A DNA stretch of 64,000 nt, from contig CM018031.1 of NCBI GenBank assembly GCA_008638375.1, positions 62,765,688-62,829,687 of the forward strand, given 5' to 3'. Position 1 is the stretch's first letter. Each line of letters starts with the position of its first letter. This DNA is from Nyssa sinensis (Eukaryota > Streptophyta > Magnoliopsida > Cornales > Nyssaceae). This document shows, piece after piece, positions 11,583 to 23,900 of the stretch. Below the pieces are notes generated by a model. That model saw only the letters and a list, made by a program, of their open reading frames with translations. It searched no databases and was not told where the DNA came from. The position numbers and the translations under genes were made by a program.

Positions 11583-12439
11583 GTAATTAGTACCTCAGAT
11601 GAGATGTAGATTTTGTTGGTGGTGAGGTCATGGCGATGACGTTTTGCCAAGGGTGATCATGTAGATTCTGTTCAATTTTTTTTTTCTTTTTTAATATGAT
11701 GGTAGTGAGGTCATGGTGATGACGTTTCACTAATGGTCATCATGCTGACGTTATTAGTCAGTTAAACTTATACAAGCAGCAATAGAAAATGTATATAGAT
11801 ACTCGTAGGTTAGATTCGGGTAGGTAAACGGCATGATGATTATTTTAGCAAATGTGTATGATGTAATCAAAGGTGAGATCATAGTGCTTATGTCACTCTT
11901 AAACCATTGCTAGCAACGTAATCAAGTATTTTAATTTCAAGGCTCTATGTTGTTCTTACAGTCAACAGATAAATAAATCAATTGTGTTGTCTAAGTTAAT
12001 TGTGAGCTCACCTGGCTCGTATATTTGCTAATTGCTGCGTTTAATGTAAAACAACCCTCAAATGTTAAAAGGGGATAAACCCCTTTTTTCAAAGAAACAA
12101 AAACACCATGCCAATATGAATTTTAATAAGTTCTTAATGTCCTTGAATAGCTTTGGTAGTGTTTCAATTGTAAGATCTCTGAATTGAGAGCCCACGGAGT
12201 GAGTAGTTTTGGATTGTGACTTCAAAAACATGCTTAAGACCTCGATTTAGAAAGCTTTCGACAAGATTAGTAAAATCCATGCTATGCTATTGATCCCATC
12301 CTCGTTAGCCCAAAAAATGTTGTTTAGACCATGTTTTGAGTAGTTTTATGTTCTTGGGAAATTATACTCTCTTTTTTTTTTGGGAACAATAACAATAGCA
12401 TAGGTTGCATATATAGAAACAATAACATTCCAAAGGGTC
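11583..12439. other. Spacer without recognised gene
   Basis: Non-coding. Two imperfect copies of a GGTCATGG(C/T)GATGACGTTT segment occur near 11625 and 11710, suggesting a small local duplication. Nothing else recognised. Confidence 0.4.
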
Positions 12440-12785
12440 TTTATTTCCGGTGGGAATACATAGATTGCAGGCAGGAATTGAATATCCACTCTCCATCTTC
12501 ACCTCCACTTAATTTTTGCTGAGCAGAAACACTGGTTTCTTGGTATGATGCATTGATTTATAATGACTTGCAAGCTTGTTTGGTACAATCAGCCAACCGC
12601 AAAGTTCCAGATTTTTTTATTTATACATTTTTTTTTGGGTATTATTTGGAAGGAAAATAGCTTATGTTCCTATCCAAAAGCTTGTCCTTTTGTAAGTGTA
12701 TTGCAGAGTTGTTAAAAATTGACAAACAGATCAGGTAAAGGGACTTGTACTTAACGACTGGCAGGAGCAGAGCAAGACAAGAATA
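12440..12785 (-). pseudogene. 2-oxoglutarate dioxygenase exon 1 relic with its promoter
   Basis: On the minus strand 12446-12490 still reads like the exon 1 segment that in the neighbouring genes encodes the YVFPP motif. The flank at 12530-12560 and 12700-12780 matches the sequence upstream of the gene at 13343-14938 (shared words around AAATTGACAAACAGATCAG). No further exons are found in order, and exon 1 is broken and short. It is the decayed 5' end of another member of the array. Confidence 0.65.
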
Positions 12786-13342
12786 TAGATGACAAGAGAA
12801 AATTAACCATATGGTGCACCAATTTTGATCAACAAAGTTTTTGGAATTGAAGAAATGAAGCTCAAATCCAAGCCCCAAAACATAGAACCAAGAAATTCTA
12901 CCTTTTTTTATTATTTGTTTCTAATTATTTCAAGATTCTGATCACATTGATCTCAACTACACTATAGGGCTGCAAGATACGGGATATGATGATACTTTCT
13001 TTATGTTAAGAGAACTTCCCAAATAGCATAAAACCACTCTGGATATATAGATCAAACTCAGTTTGCTAAGTCTGCATTAATAAAGATGGCTAAATCACAC
13101 TTCTCTGGGAATTATAAGCCCAGGGTCAATTATATTCCATCCAACTCATAATGGTTTACATAGAGAAATTTTATTAAGTTCCATAGGAGTCTGAGACACA
13201 AAAGCCATCTTGAGTTCTTGATGGTGCATTGAATGAGTTGCTTCGACTGAAGTGTGCTTTATTAAACATGCAGTCATAGTAGTTTATCACAGCAAACCCT
13301 CTTAATATCCCATTTATTGTGCTCTTGATCATCCTTTTTAAC

Positions 13343-14938
13343 TTAAGCTTGGAGCCTAAAAGGCTCCAGTTTGGCTTCATAATCACCCGATTTGGCTGTG
13401 TAAGTCCCAATGAACTCTTTGTATTGGAAAGCTCTAAACAGTGGGGGATTGGATGAACTAACAAGCGCTTTTGCAGGTTCTATGACACAATTTCTAGAAG
13501 GACTAATAAAAGTGACAATAGATGTCCGGGCAGCACTTGAATTTGTCACAGCTCGACGTTCAGTACTTCTTACCTTCCCGTTACTGATAATCTAAACATC
13601 CAAGCCAAACAGAGTTTTAGAAGCTGTAAGTATACTGTCAGAACATCTTTCTTTCCTCAAAAAAGATTAAAAGAATTCCTAGCTCATTTTCTCACATTCC
13701 TATGTTCCTATGTGACATACAAGATTTTTAAATGGCATTGGAATTTTATCATAGATTTTACCCTGCATCAGGCAAAAAACTTTACCATATAGAACATGGA
13801 TTGGCTAAATGTTAGCACAAGGGATGGATGGATATATATGTGTGTGTGTGTATATTACCTGTAGTTGGTAACCTATGTTGACTACAAATGCATTAGGAAC
13901 AGGCTCAACACCAATCCATTTCCCATCCTTGAATGTCTGCAGTCCATGCACCCCTTGCTGAAGTATGGTTATGAGATTAGGGTCACAGTGTCCAGGTACT
14001 CCTAAGACCAAACTTGGGTCCGGGCGTGTCGGGTAATGATTAACCAACAGTAACTGATTTTTGCTCAGTTCTTCTCCAAAATACCCCATTTCAAGTCCTA
14101 GTCCTTCACAAATCAGATCCAGAATCCTCAAGCTCAGCTTCCTCACCTCAACAGTATATGTCCCAACAACCTCTCTGAAAATGTAGTTTTACAAAAATCG
14201 TCATTTAGTTATTTCAAGTGGAATTATATAGTGCTATTATATGATGAAAAGATGAAATTAATGTGGCCTAATGGGCTGGCAGATGTTACCGATATCTATC
14301 TGGTTTTTCGGGCCAAGATTCCATGTGATCCTCCAAAGGATGACTAAAGTGCCTCAAAGTATCCTTCCAGTAATGAACCTCCTCCTCGGCAAAATTTCTC
14401 ATACTTGTATAGAGCCTGCAGCTTTTATTTGGATCCTCAGAACAAAGGTTTTCCTTCTCCTCAGCAGGCATATCAAAAAACTCCTCAAACACATTCATTG
14501 TGTCATCCATTAGATTTTCTGGTACTCCATGGTTGATCACCTGTTTCATAGTATTATTTTGAATACAACATTTTGTCACCCACTCATAACTAAACAATTA
14601 TCAAAATAATAATTTGACATATTTTTTGATTACTTATATTCAGAAAATCATTCTTCTACATTGGATATGTTTGATCTTAAGACCCTTTTGATAAAAAATA
14701 ATTAAAAATTTGAGACCCTGAAAAGGGAGAATGAACCTGAAACAGTCCAAATTCCTGGCTTGCTCTTATAATTTGCTGAAGTAAATCAGTTTCGATTATT
14801 TACTTGTCCTAGATCAATGACTGGGATGGTCTTACATGATGGAACGATGACCTCTCCAGGTCTTTTTTCTGGTGGGAATACATAAGCTGCAGGCACAGAT
14901 TGGACATTATTAGACCAGCTTGAAATAAGGGTTGCCAT
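13343..14938 (-). pseudogene. 2-oxoglutarate/Fe(II) dioxygenase (DMR6/H6H-like), damaged copy 1
   Basis: A four-exon gene of the plant DOXC-type dioxygenases: exons 14938-14737, 14540-14290, 14174-13859 and 13591-13343, with GT-AG junctions at the same places as the intact paralogue. Exon 2 carries VINHGV and the LYTS region. Exon 3 carries the iron-binding HxD (HCDPN). Exon 4 carries the 2OG-binding region (ARTS) and the family ending LEPFRLQA. Two defects are visible. Exon 1 is 202 nt where both paralogues have 204, so its frame breaks near 14800. The distal iron-ligand histidine is replaced by arginine (ERRAVTN instead of EHRAVTN, near 13552). The second change alone should abolish normal catalysis. 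I therefore call a pseudogene, although a sequencing error could explain the frameshift only. The substrate is unknown. Confidence 0.82.
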
Positions 14939-15006
14939 CCTCTCCACTACAATCTTGTAAGGAAAAAAACGCAGTTTGGACGCCATGAAGCATTGATAAA
15001 CACGGG

Positions 15007-15014
15007 TTTTATAG
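15007..15014 (-). promoter_or_regulatory. TATA box of dioxygenase copy 1
   Basis: CTATAAAA on the minus strand, about 70 bp upstream of the ATG. The same octamer stands at the equivalent position of copy 2 (17781-17788), which supports it by paralogue conservation. Confidence 0.55.
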
Positions 15015-16213
15015 TTTCTTGCTAGCTTGTCCATTACATGTTCCAAAACTTGTACACTTTATGCACATTTATGTTCAGTTACTTGTTCTTTTGTTAAATT
15101 CTTGCAAACATAGGTAAAATTGACAAACAGATCAGCTAAAATGGATTGTACTTTGTGATGCTCAAAATAAGCAGACCATTCCAGCATAAATACAGGTTTA
15201 GATAAGATTCAGGTAAACTGTGTATTGCAGCGGAAATTACAATGTATTTGAGTGTGACAAGTTATATCATGTGGCTATTTTCTTAAAGAAAGATGTGCCA
15301 ACAGGAGATGTGATGTGCCCTATGACAATAATTAAAATATACATATGGTTTCAATCTGCATAGTTTTTCAGCTTTGGATGTTCAAATAATGTGACAGGAC
15401 CGCATTAGCAGGCTAAATTAATCAGTAGGACTTGTGCTATTATTATTATTTAAACAAAGAACATTTCCCTCCATTGATCTCCTGAGAAATCAAGCATTAG
15501 AGAATTTGTTATTTTGATCAGCCTAACCCAATATTAATTCAACCTCTTTTGGTGGTTGTCTTGCATTTTACTTCCCCCCCCCCCCCTCCCTGCCCCCCTT
15601 TTATTCAACTTCTTTTCTGGTCATCTGGCAGAACTGAACTCACTTTCTACTCCACCTTTGCAGCTTTGCTATTATATTTCATGAAAAATAAAAATAAAAA
15701 TCATTTCTCTGTTTGATATTAGTTATTCTGTCGTTATAGTAGAAGAGCTGAACTTAAATTTGGATTATATTAAAATGATGAGTTTCTAAATTAATATGCC
15801 TAGTGAAAAAACACAATGGGGCCTATCAACTTCTATCCAATTTGGCTTGTCAGGCAAAACTACAAGCAGTCCTTCAAAGAATTGAGGTTGGTTTGTAGGC
15901 CAACTGAATGGTGCCTAATATAACTGATATTCACAGCTTTAAAATTCTAATCAAATCCACACAAGCTTGTGGTAGTTTGAGTCTGTCCATAGTCCATGTT
16001 AAACAAATTTGTGCTCCAATTGCTGAAATGTTTTTTGTTTTTGTTTTTATTTTCCCCATTTTTCCTTTTTATTGCTGCAAAGTAACAATGACAATAGTAG
16101 TAATCTCCTGATAAACCTGAAATATGGAATACAAAAAAAAAAAAATTTAAACATTGGAAGACATGGAGCTATAAGAAAAGAGCCTTTTTTTCTTTTCTTT
16201 CAAACACCATTAC
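15015..16213. other. Spacer between dioxygenase copies 1 and 2
   Basis: Non-coding. It includes upstream sequence of copy 1 shared with the relic at 12700-12780, and a cytosine homopolymer at about 15574-15586. No gene recognised. Confidence 0.45.
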
Positions 16214-17715
16214 TTAAGCTTGAAGCTTGTAGCACTCCAATACAGCTTCAAACTCACCAATTTTCGCTGCATAGGTGCTAATAAAATCTTTGTATTGGAA
16301 AGCTCTGTAGACTGGAGGTTCATTTACATTAACCAAAGCTTTTGCAGGTTCTATGAAGCATTCATAAGATGGAATAATGAAGGAGCCAACAGTGGTTCCG
16401 CGCCACTTTTGAATTTGTCACCACTCTAATGTTCAGCACTTCTGAGCTTCTCATTACTAATAATCTACACCCAAATCAAAAGATTTAAAAAAAAAAACTT
16501 TGAAATCCTAGATTTTGAACTTTAAACTAGAGTTTTTTAGCATAAGGGATGGAGATAAACCTGTAATTGGCAACCTATGATGACCACGAATGCATTAGGA
16601 ATAGGCTCAATGCCAATCCATTGCCCATCCTTGAAGATTTGAAGCCCATGCACCTCTTCTTGATCTAGAATGGTTATGAGGTTAGGATCACAGTGTCTAT
16701 GCATTCCCAAGGCCAAACTTGGGTCAGGGCACCGAGGGTAATGGTTTACTGATAGCAACTGAATTTTGCTCAGCTCATTTCCAAAAAAACCCTGTTCTAG
16801 TCCCTAGTCCTTCACAAATCAGATCCAAAACCCTCAAGACTAACTTCCTCACTTCAATAGAATATGTCCCAACAACATCTCTGATAAATTATTTCCATAA
16901 ATGAAAACCAAAATTAACTTCTTGTAATCATATGTGATTGCTATATGCTTGTGTGTGTTTGTATGTGTGTGTGTGTGTTGGAGGTAAAAATATATGGTGT
17001 ATATACAGAAAAATCAAGCTTATGTGGCCTAATGAATTTGTGGAGTTTACCGATATCTAGTAGGCTTTTCTGGCCAAAGTTGCTTGCAATCCTCTACAGG
17101 ATGGCAAGGGTGTGTCAGATTATCCCTCCAGAAATGAACCTCTTCAGTGTCATAATTTAAAGTGCTTGTGTAGAGCCTGCAGCTTTTACTGGAGTCCAGA
17201 GTAAAAGCACTAGCCCTGACCTCTCCTGGCATGTCAAAGAACTCCTTGAGCACACTCATTGTGTCATCGATTAAACTTCCTGAAACTCCATGGTTGATCA
17301 CCTATTTTAAAGTATTTTTGTACCCAAAAAAAAAAAAAAAAAAAAAAAGAAGCATCGGAGCCCATCATTTTCTTTAGCATCTTATATTATATTCTTCTAT
17401 TAAAAAAATTTGCAGAAAATTGCATGTCATTTAATCCATACTCTAAAAGGACTACCCAATGAAATGGTGTATGTTCAATCTCTATAACCACAAGAAAATG
17501 GAAAAAATGACCTGAAAGAATCCAAATTCCTGGCTTGCTTCTATAATTTGCTGAATTGTTTCAGCTTGATTGTGGCCCATAGTTCGGTTGAGATCAACTA
17601 CTGGATTATTGCACACAGGAACAATGTGCTCCCCGGGTCTTGTATCCGGAGGGAATACATACATTTCGGGCAAGGATTGGACATCTTTAGACCAGCTTGA
17701 AAGGAGGGTTGCCAT
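16214..17715 (-). pseudogene. 2-oxoglutarate/Fe(II) dioxygenase (DMR6/H6H-like), damaged copy 2
   Basis: Same four-exon structure as its neighbours: 17715-17512, 17301-17051, 16880-16561 and 16464-16214, starting MATLLSSW. Exons 1 and 2 are open and have the expected 204 and 251 nt. Exon 3 is 320 nt instead of 319, with one extra base in a T run near 16788 (minus strand) that shifts the frame before the SVNHYP segment. Exon 4 is 251 nt instead of 249, with one extra base directly after the distal iron-ligand histidine and another about 25 nt downstream. The iron-binding HCDPN motif and the family ending (KLQA) are still recognisable in shifted frames. Three single-base insertions make an active enzyme unlikely unless they are assembly errors. 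Substrate unknown. Confidence 0.82.
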
Positions 17716-17780
17716 TCTCTTGGCATGTATTTTCCAAGTGAAAAACTAGATTAATGACTACAAGGTGGAACAAACATGAG

Positions 17781-17788
17781 TTTTATAG
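17781..17788 (-). promoter_or_regulatory. TATA box of dioxygenase copy 2
   Basis: CTATAAAA on the minus strand about 66 bp upstream of the ATG, matching the position and context (AAACTATAAAAC) of copy 1. Confidence 0.55.
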
Positions 17789-19463
17789 TTTCTTAGTTGC
17801 ATCCTTGTCCATTGCAATCAGTCAATTACAAGCTCCAAAATTCTGCATCACTTGGAAGAAAAATAATGTATTTTCATTTTCCAGGATAGGGACTCAGATA
17901 ATAATGGGTGTTAGTATAATGGTGAATTATGAGATTGCAAACTATTATTTGGATGAAGGTGGTTCAGATAAAGACAAGGTACTCTTCATGAGAATCAAAT
18001 AAAATTAGATTCCATGAATTCAATCCCTTGATTGTCAGAAAGGCGTTGCAAGAAGAATTGCACCAATGTTGGTCCATACTTGAAACTCCAGGTTATCTGT
18101 AGGATATTTGTTGAAGAGATATGCCTTGGTGCAACCATAAAGTTGCTTTATTTTAATATGGAGGTCACAGGTTTGAGTCGCAGAAACAGCCTTGGCAAGG
18201 GTAAGGCTACTTATTATATCTAACTCCATCTGTGCTACCCTTCTATCTGTAAGATACTCATCGAAACTGTAAAAGTGCTTCTGCAGGGTCCAGTGCAAGC
18301 CCTTCGATCTGTAAGATACTTGTTGAACTGTAAAAGTTCTTCCATTTACTATGGTTTAAGCGTCATCCTTTCCATGAATGAATTCATGAAACATAAAGTA
18401 TAGAGTAGCTTTGGACTCGTGAAAGATTATGGTCCCCACCTTTATAATGAACCTATCCCTTTCAATATAACATCAAGGCTTCCAAGTTTTTAACAGGATA
18501 TAAGTTTTCATACATCACATTAGTTCATGATCTAACTGATGACAAAATTAGCAGTTCTTTTCAATGAAATAATTGCCATTTTCTATTGGATTTTGATATA
18601 TCTGAAGATTTTTTGAAAGCTAATGATGATCTGAAATCTTTTAATTAAACCGAAGTTTTTTCTTAAAAAACTTAAATGTCTCTGTCTTTAACTTTCTAAT
18701 AAATTAATCAACTATAAATAAAAGAACTGAGGTTTGTTAAAATTCACTTGATTTTGGATTCGTACTTGAAATACTTTGGGGGTAGTTTGAGCTCCAATAA
18801 TTCTCCATGGATGCTCTCTGTTTCTGTATTTCCTCTAATATTATGGTCATATGGTGGACTCCAATTCGAAAATAACTGTGGGATGAATCTTTTGTTGTTT
18901 CATAGTGGCCTGATCATTGGCATACATGAACAGTTCAAATGCTAGGATTAATTAAGCCAGCAATTGGTTGTCTCAGCATCACTTGAATATGTTACCCCTA
19001 TGGTCTAACAGGGCCATTAAAGAAAACTAAAAATCTTTTGCCACATTCTATGGTATGCACTTGATCATTTTTAAATTTTTTTTGAAATGGCAACGTTTTG
19101 AAAATTTTATCAAGAGATGGATACTGTAGATACCCCATCTGTCAGGCTGCTAAATTTCCACAATGAATGTGAAGATCAACCTTAAATATGTAAAGGTGAT
19201 TATAATTTTGTTGATGAACATAATCTTTCTGGCAAGGAACACTAAAATCACATTCTGATCTACTTGTTCTTAAAAATTGTATGTGAAAAAAATAATCAAA
19301 TAGGGGGAAATAGTTAGACAAATCTGCTACAATTCATTGCAACAGATGCTTGTGTGCTTTTCAAATTAACTGCACTGGTAATCACTAAGTTGGAGTGTGT
19401 TTTATTCATTACCATCAAATATGCATGTTAATGAAGTTGTCTTTTCTTCTTCTTTTTTATCTG
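17789..19463. other. Spacer upstream of dioxygenase copy 2
   Basis: Non-coding. The part at about 17955-18030 resembles 27700-27790 upstream of the intact copy (shared CTTCATGAGAATC words), so promoter-distal sequence was duplicated with the genes. A SINE-like repeat lies at 18118-18240. Two copies of an approximately 33-bp segment (CTGTAAGATACT..., near 18247 and 18310) follow it. Confidence 0.5.
18118..18240 (+). repeat. tRNA-derived SINE
   Basis: The segment has an A-box-like GGTGCAACCATAAAGTTGC, then GAGGTCACAGGTTTGAGTCG containing a B box, then GAAACAGCC and GGGTAAGGCT. This order matches a widespread plant tRNA-related SINE body. The 3' tail is degenerate and target-site duplications were not found. 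Confidence 0.65.
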
Positions 19464-19632
19464 GGCGTGGTACTTGGGTAACGGTTAGATGACAACAACT
19501 GAACTTGGCTTAATTCTTTGAAGGACCTCAGGACCTCAGTTCAAGTCCCTATTCTTCACAAATAAGTTACAAAATCCTGAGGCCCATCTTCTTCACTTCT
19601 ACTATATATGCCCCAACAACCTCCTGAGGCCC
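19464..19632 (-). pseudogene. 2-oxoglutarate dioxygenase exon 3 relic
   Basis: On the minus strand this segment matches the first half of exon 3 of the array genes, from the GTTGTTGGG acceptor side through the ICEGLG-coding region to the start of the SVNHYP-coding region. It has many substitutions and indels and no intact frame. Neighbouring exons are not recognisable, so it is a remnant of a further lost gene copy. Confidence 0.7.
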
Positions 19633-20991
19633 AATTATTTTCTGGAAGACTTAAAGCTTATTCTATTCCCAAGTTTTGAGTTGAAGGTCAGGGCTCCCAA
19701 CTTGAAATTTAATATTGCAGTCACTAACTTGAAAGTCAGAGCTTCAAGCCCCCCTCATGGTTTCTATCTTAGAAAAATTAAAGGAATGATATTCTTATGA
19801 CTACCAAAATATGATGACAACCATGATGACGATACTAATAATAATTCTGTATATATTATTATATTATGACAACAACGGTAATAATAATTTTGTATTGCAA
19901 TACCAATCACAAATCTGGAAAAATTTGAAGAAGCACATCCCTGGAAACAGTTGTAATAGCTGATTAAGCTACTTACAAAATGAAGGTTCAAAAAATATAT
20001 ACAAGGTCAAATGCACTGTGTTTATTTGTTTCCTTTTAGCCCAGAGGGCATCAATTCAACCAGTCTCATGTTCCAAGGAGTTATGAACTCCAACCTCTTA
20101 TTATCAGCCAGAGTCTCTAGGTGAATCTTCTAAGCGGATGCAGGGTATCAAGGCATAAAAAAATGTGGGTAACAGCGTTTCGTAGAATTTCTAGCAATGT
20201 CGCTCCTCTTAGTCAGCCAAGCTTAGATTCCAGCATTTTTATGTTGTGTGAAAGAAATATATAACAATGCATATTTGCAAGGCTTACGATTTACCAATCT
20301 TGCAAATTAAGTTGACAGAAAACAGATTAATGATGATAATGATAGTAATAATGATAACAAAAAGGAAACTTGACTTCATATCTTGTATTACAAAATGACC
20401 TTTATATCTTGTTCAACAAGGTGGTATGCACACTATTGTTAATATCAAGTTTCGGAGCAGGACTAGGTAATAACATGTTAATCAGACTAGTTGGACTCCA
20501 TGTTCAAACCTTTGATGATGGAAGAAGAATAGTAACAATAATTGTTGGCATTGTTGTTTTTATCATTGTGTAATGCATTGCAGGAATAAATTCCCCTTAA
20601 TTCCTATTTATATGATGGACGGGCAGCATTGACCAGAAAAATGTTACCATTTATACAATTAGTCCAGCTCCAGCTTATGATTATTAGTTGTTCTGACAGG
20701 ATGACCTGAACCCAGCCTGTAATATTCATACAGAATGATTCAAGACAAAGAAAAAGGAAGGAAATAAAATTAAATACAGAAAGGGTAATCAAATCAGGTT
20801 CCATTTGATCTGCTCCTAATAAGTTTGTATGCACGAACATAATTTTGCGCAGGAATTGACAAAAAGAAAATCAGATGCCTAAGGAACCTGCATATTTGAA
20901 ACATTATTTTGAAGAATTTGTATGAACGACATTCTACTTATTCAATATATCCTATCACGGACCATATATTCTTTCAGCACGCCATTAGTAC
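19633..20991. other. Spacer downstream of the intact dioxygenase
   Basis: Non-coding. It contains AT-rich microsatellite-like stretches (ATTATT, AATAAT) near 19840 and 20330. ORFs at 19764-19991 and 20604-20840 have no family resemblance. Confidence 0.4.
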
Positions 20992-23900
20992 TTAAGCTTG
21001 GAGTTTGAAAGGCTCCAATATAGATTGAGGCTCATGGATTTTTGCACTATAGGTGGTAAGAAACTCCTTGTATTGGAAGGCTTTATAAAGTGGTGGATTG
21101 AATTCATTGACCAGAGTTTTTGCAGGTTCTACCATGCTGTCGTAACAAGGAGTGATGAAGGTGGCAATGGTAGTCCTAGCTTCTTTTGAATTTGTCACAG
21201 CTCGATGTTCAGCAGCTTTAAACTTCCCATTACTAATAATCTACAACAAAATTGAAATTACAACATATAATTAATGCAAAAAACAAAATGAATTGTAAGA
21301 ATTTATTAGAAATCTGGGGTTTCAAGTTAGTGCAGAAAAGGAAACAGAGAGTAATTGCAGGAACTGCAATGCAATTTATGAAGGCTTCAAGGCGTGAACA
21401 AGTCACTTGCCAAAATTCAGTATTTTCCCCCACCAGATTCTCGGGTTCCGGAAAATTTACCGGTCTTAGGAAGGATTTTAACAAGTCAGTAAGTAGATTA
21501 TAGCACAGCGGATGGAGATATACCTGTAATTGGTAGCCTATGTTAATCACAAATGCATTGGGAAGAGGCTCAACACCAATCCATTGACCATCATTGAAGA
21601 CTTGAAGCCCATATACATCCCCTTGATATAGAATAGTGATGAGGTTTGGATCACTGTGTTTAGGTAATCCTAAAGTTAAACTTGGTTCCGGACACTGTGG
21701 GTAGTGATTAACTGACAGTAATTGATCTTTTGTCAGTTCATCTCCGAAATACCCTGGTTGAAGTCCCAATCCTTCACATATCAGCTGCAAAATCCTTAGT
21801 GATAACTCCCTCACTTCAACTGAATATGTCCCAACAACCTCTCTTCAAAAAACAAAAGAATATGTTTTAGTTTTTCCAACTGTTACATGATTCACACCTG
21901 TTTGTGACATGGAAAATGGAAAATAGTAAAGCAAATTTATGCATTTTGTTAAGAAACAAGGGATTGAATAATTCTCGTATATATTTTTTGTATTCTCCTT
22001 TACAAAATATATAGATGTACAATGAAACAAAATATGGAAGTTTACAAATAATGAAATAAAAATCCCTGATTTTATGCAACCCATAATTTGGGAAAGATAT
22101 GATTCTGTCAATACGCCCCCTCAAGTTGGCGCATGGAGATCCGTAATGCCCAACTTGCGTGAGAAATGATGAAAAAGTTCGGAGCCTAAAGCCTTGGTGA
22201 AGATATCTGCAATTTGCTCATGTGAAGAAGTGTGAACTGCTTGGAGGAGACCGGAGCGAATTTTATCGTGAATGATGTGATAATCGATCTCAATGTGTTT
22301 AGTACGTTCATGGAACACTGGATTGTGGGCAATGTGAAGTGCAGACTGATTGTCACAGTAGAGGGTGAAAGGCTCGGGATGAGAGATGCCAAGATCAGTG
22401 AGAAGTTGCTTAAGCCAAGTGAGTTCACAGGTGGTGACAGCCATGGCACGGTATTCAGCTTCAGCGGAAGAACGGGCAACGGTAGTCTGTTTCTTTGTAC
22501 GCCATGAGATCGGACTGGTACCAAGTTGGATGAAATAACCTGTGGTGGAACGGCGTGTGATGGGACAACTAGCCCAATCAGAATCAGTATAGGCCGTAAC
22601 ATGCGTGGTGTTGGAGGAAGAGAAAAAAATGCCTTGGCCGGGACTCCCTTTGATGTAACGGAGAACACGCGTGGCAGCAGTCATATGAAGAACACGAGGA
22701 GCATGCATGAACTGACTGAGAATGTTGACAGCATAAACAATATCAGGGCGGGTGATAGTCAAATAAATAAGGCGACCAACCAGACGACGATAAATGCTAG
22801 GATCAGGGAGAAAGGAGCCATCGTCATGGGAAAGCTTCAAATGTTGTTCCATCGGAAAGGAGGCGTGTCGGGCACCAAGTTGACCACTGTCAGAAAGTAT
22901 ATCCAGAGCATATTTTCGTTGATTCATGGAAAATGCCTGCAGAAGGACGTGCAACTTCGAGGCCAAGAAAGAACTTGAGAGAGCCAAGATCCTTTGTTTT
23001 GAAATAAGTGGAGAGAAGGTCCTTGAAAACCTGAATTTGAGATAGCGCATTGCCTGCAACTAAGATGTCGTCAACATATACAAGAACAATAGTGATGTTG
23101 GTGGGAGTGACAAGAGTGAACAATGAGTGATCGGCCTGAGATTGGCGAAAACCTGCATCAAGAAGTACAGTAGTTAGTTTGAAAAACCAGTTGCGGGAGG
23201 CTTGCTTGAGACCATATAGGGACTTTCGGAGGCGACAAACACAGGTCTCCCCTTGAGGACAATAGCCGGGGGGTGGGATCATGTAGACCTCTTCATCAAG
23301 ATCACCGTGCAAGAAGGCATTGTTGACGTCAAGCTGATGAATGAGCCAATGGGTTGTTGCAGCGATTGCCAATAAGCAGCGGACAGTGGTCATTTTGGCA
23401 ACCGGAGCAAAATTCTCATGATAGTTAAGACCTTCAACTTGAGTGTAGCCCTTGGCAACCAATCAGGCTTTGTACCTCTCAATGGATCCGTCAGCTTTGA
23501 GTTTGGTTTTGAAAACCCATTTACAGCCAATGGGTTTCTTACTAGGGGGAAGTAGCTCAAGAGTCCAAGTGGAATTATCTTCGAGGGCGCGGAGCTCAAT
23601 GGAAATTGCCTCGTGCCAATGAGGGTGTCGGATAGCATCAGAATAGTAGGAAGGATCAATACAAGTGGTGAGAGCATTTAAATAAGTAAGATGAGAGGGA
23701 GAAAAGCGAGAATATGAAAGAAAAGCAGATAAGGGATGAGCAGTACCTGAAACCGTTGGAGCAGGTGAAGATGTCGTGGGCGTGGTGTGGAAGGTGGGAC
23801 ATATGTAGTCCTGAAGGTAGGCAGGCCGTGTAGTGTGACGACGAGGATGAGAGACTAGTGGAGGGGAAGATGGGGAAGGAAGTGAAGGGGAGGAAGGGGG

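Noticed and set aside
22186..22978. Open frames in other frames or on the plus strand within the Copia RT region
   Set aside because: They overlap the RT-RNase H frame, have no domain of their own, and are shadows of it.
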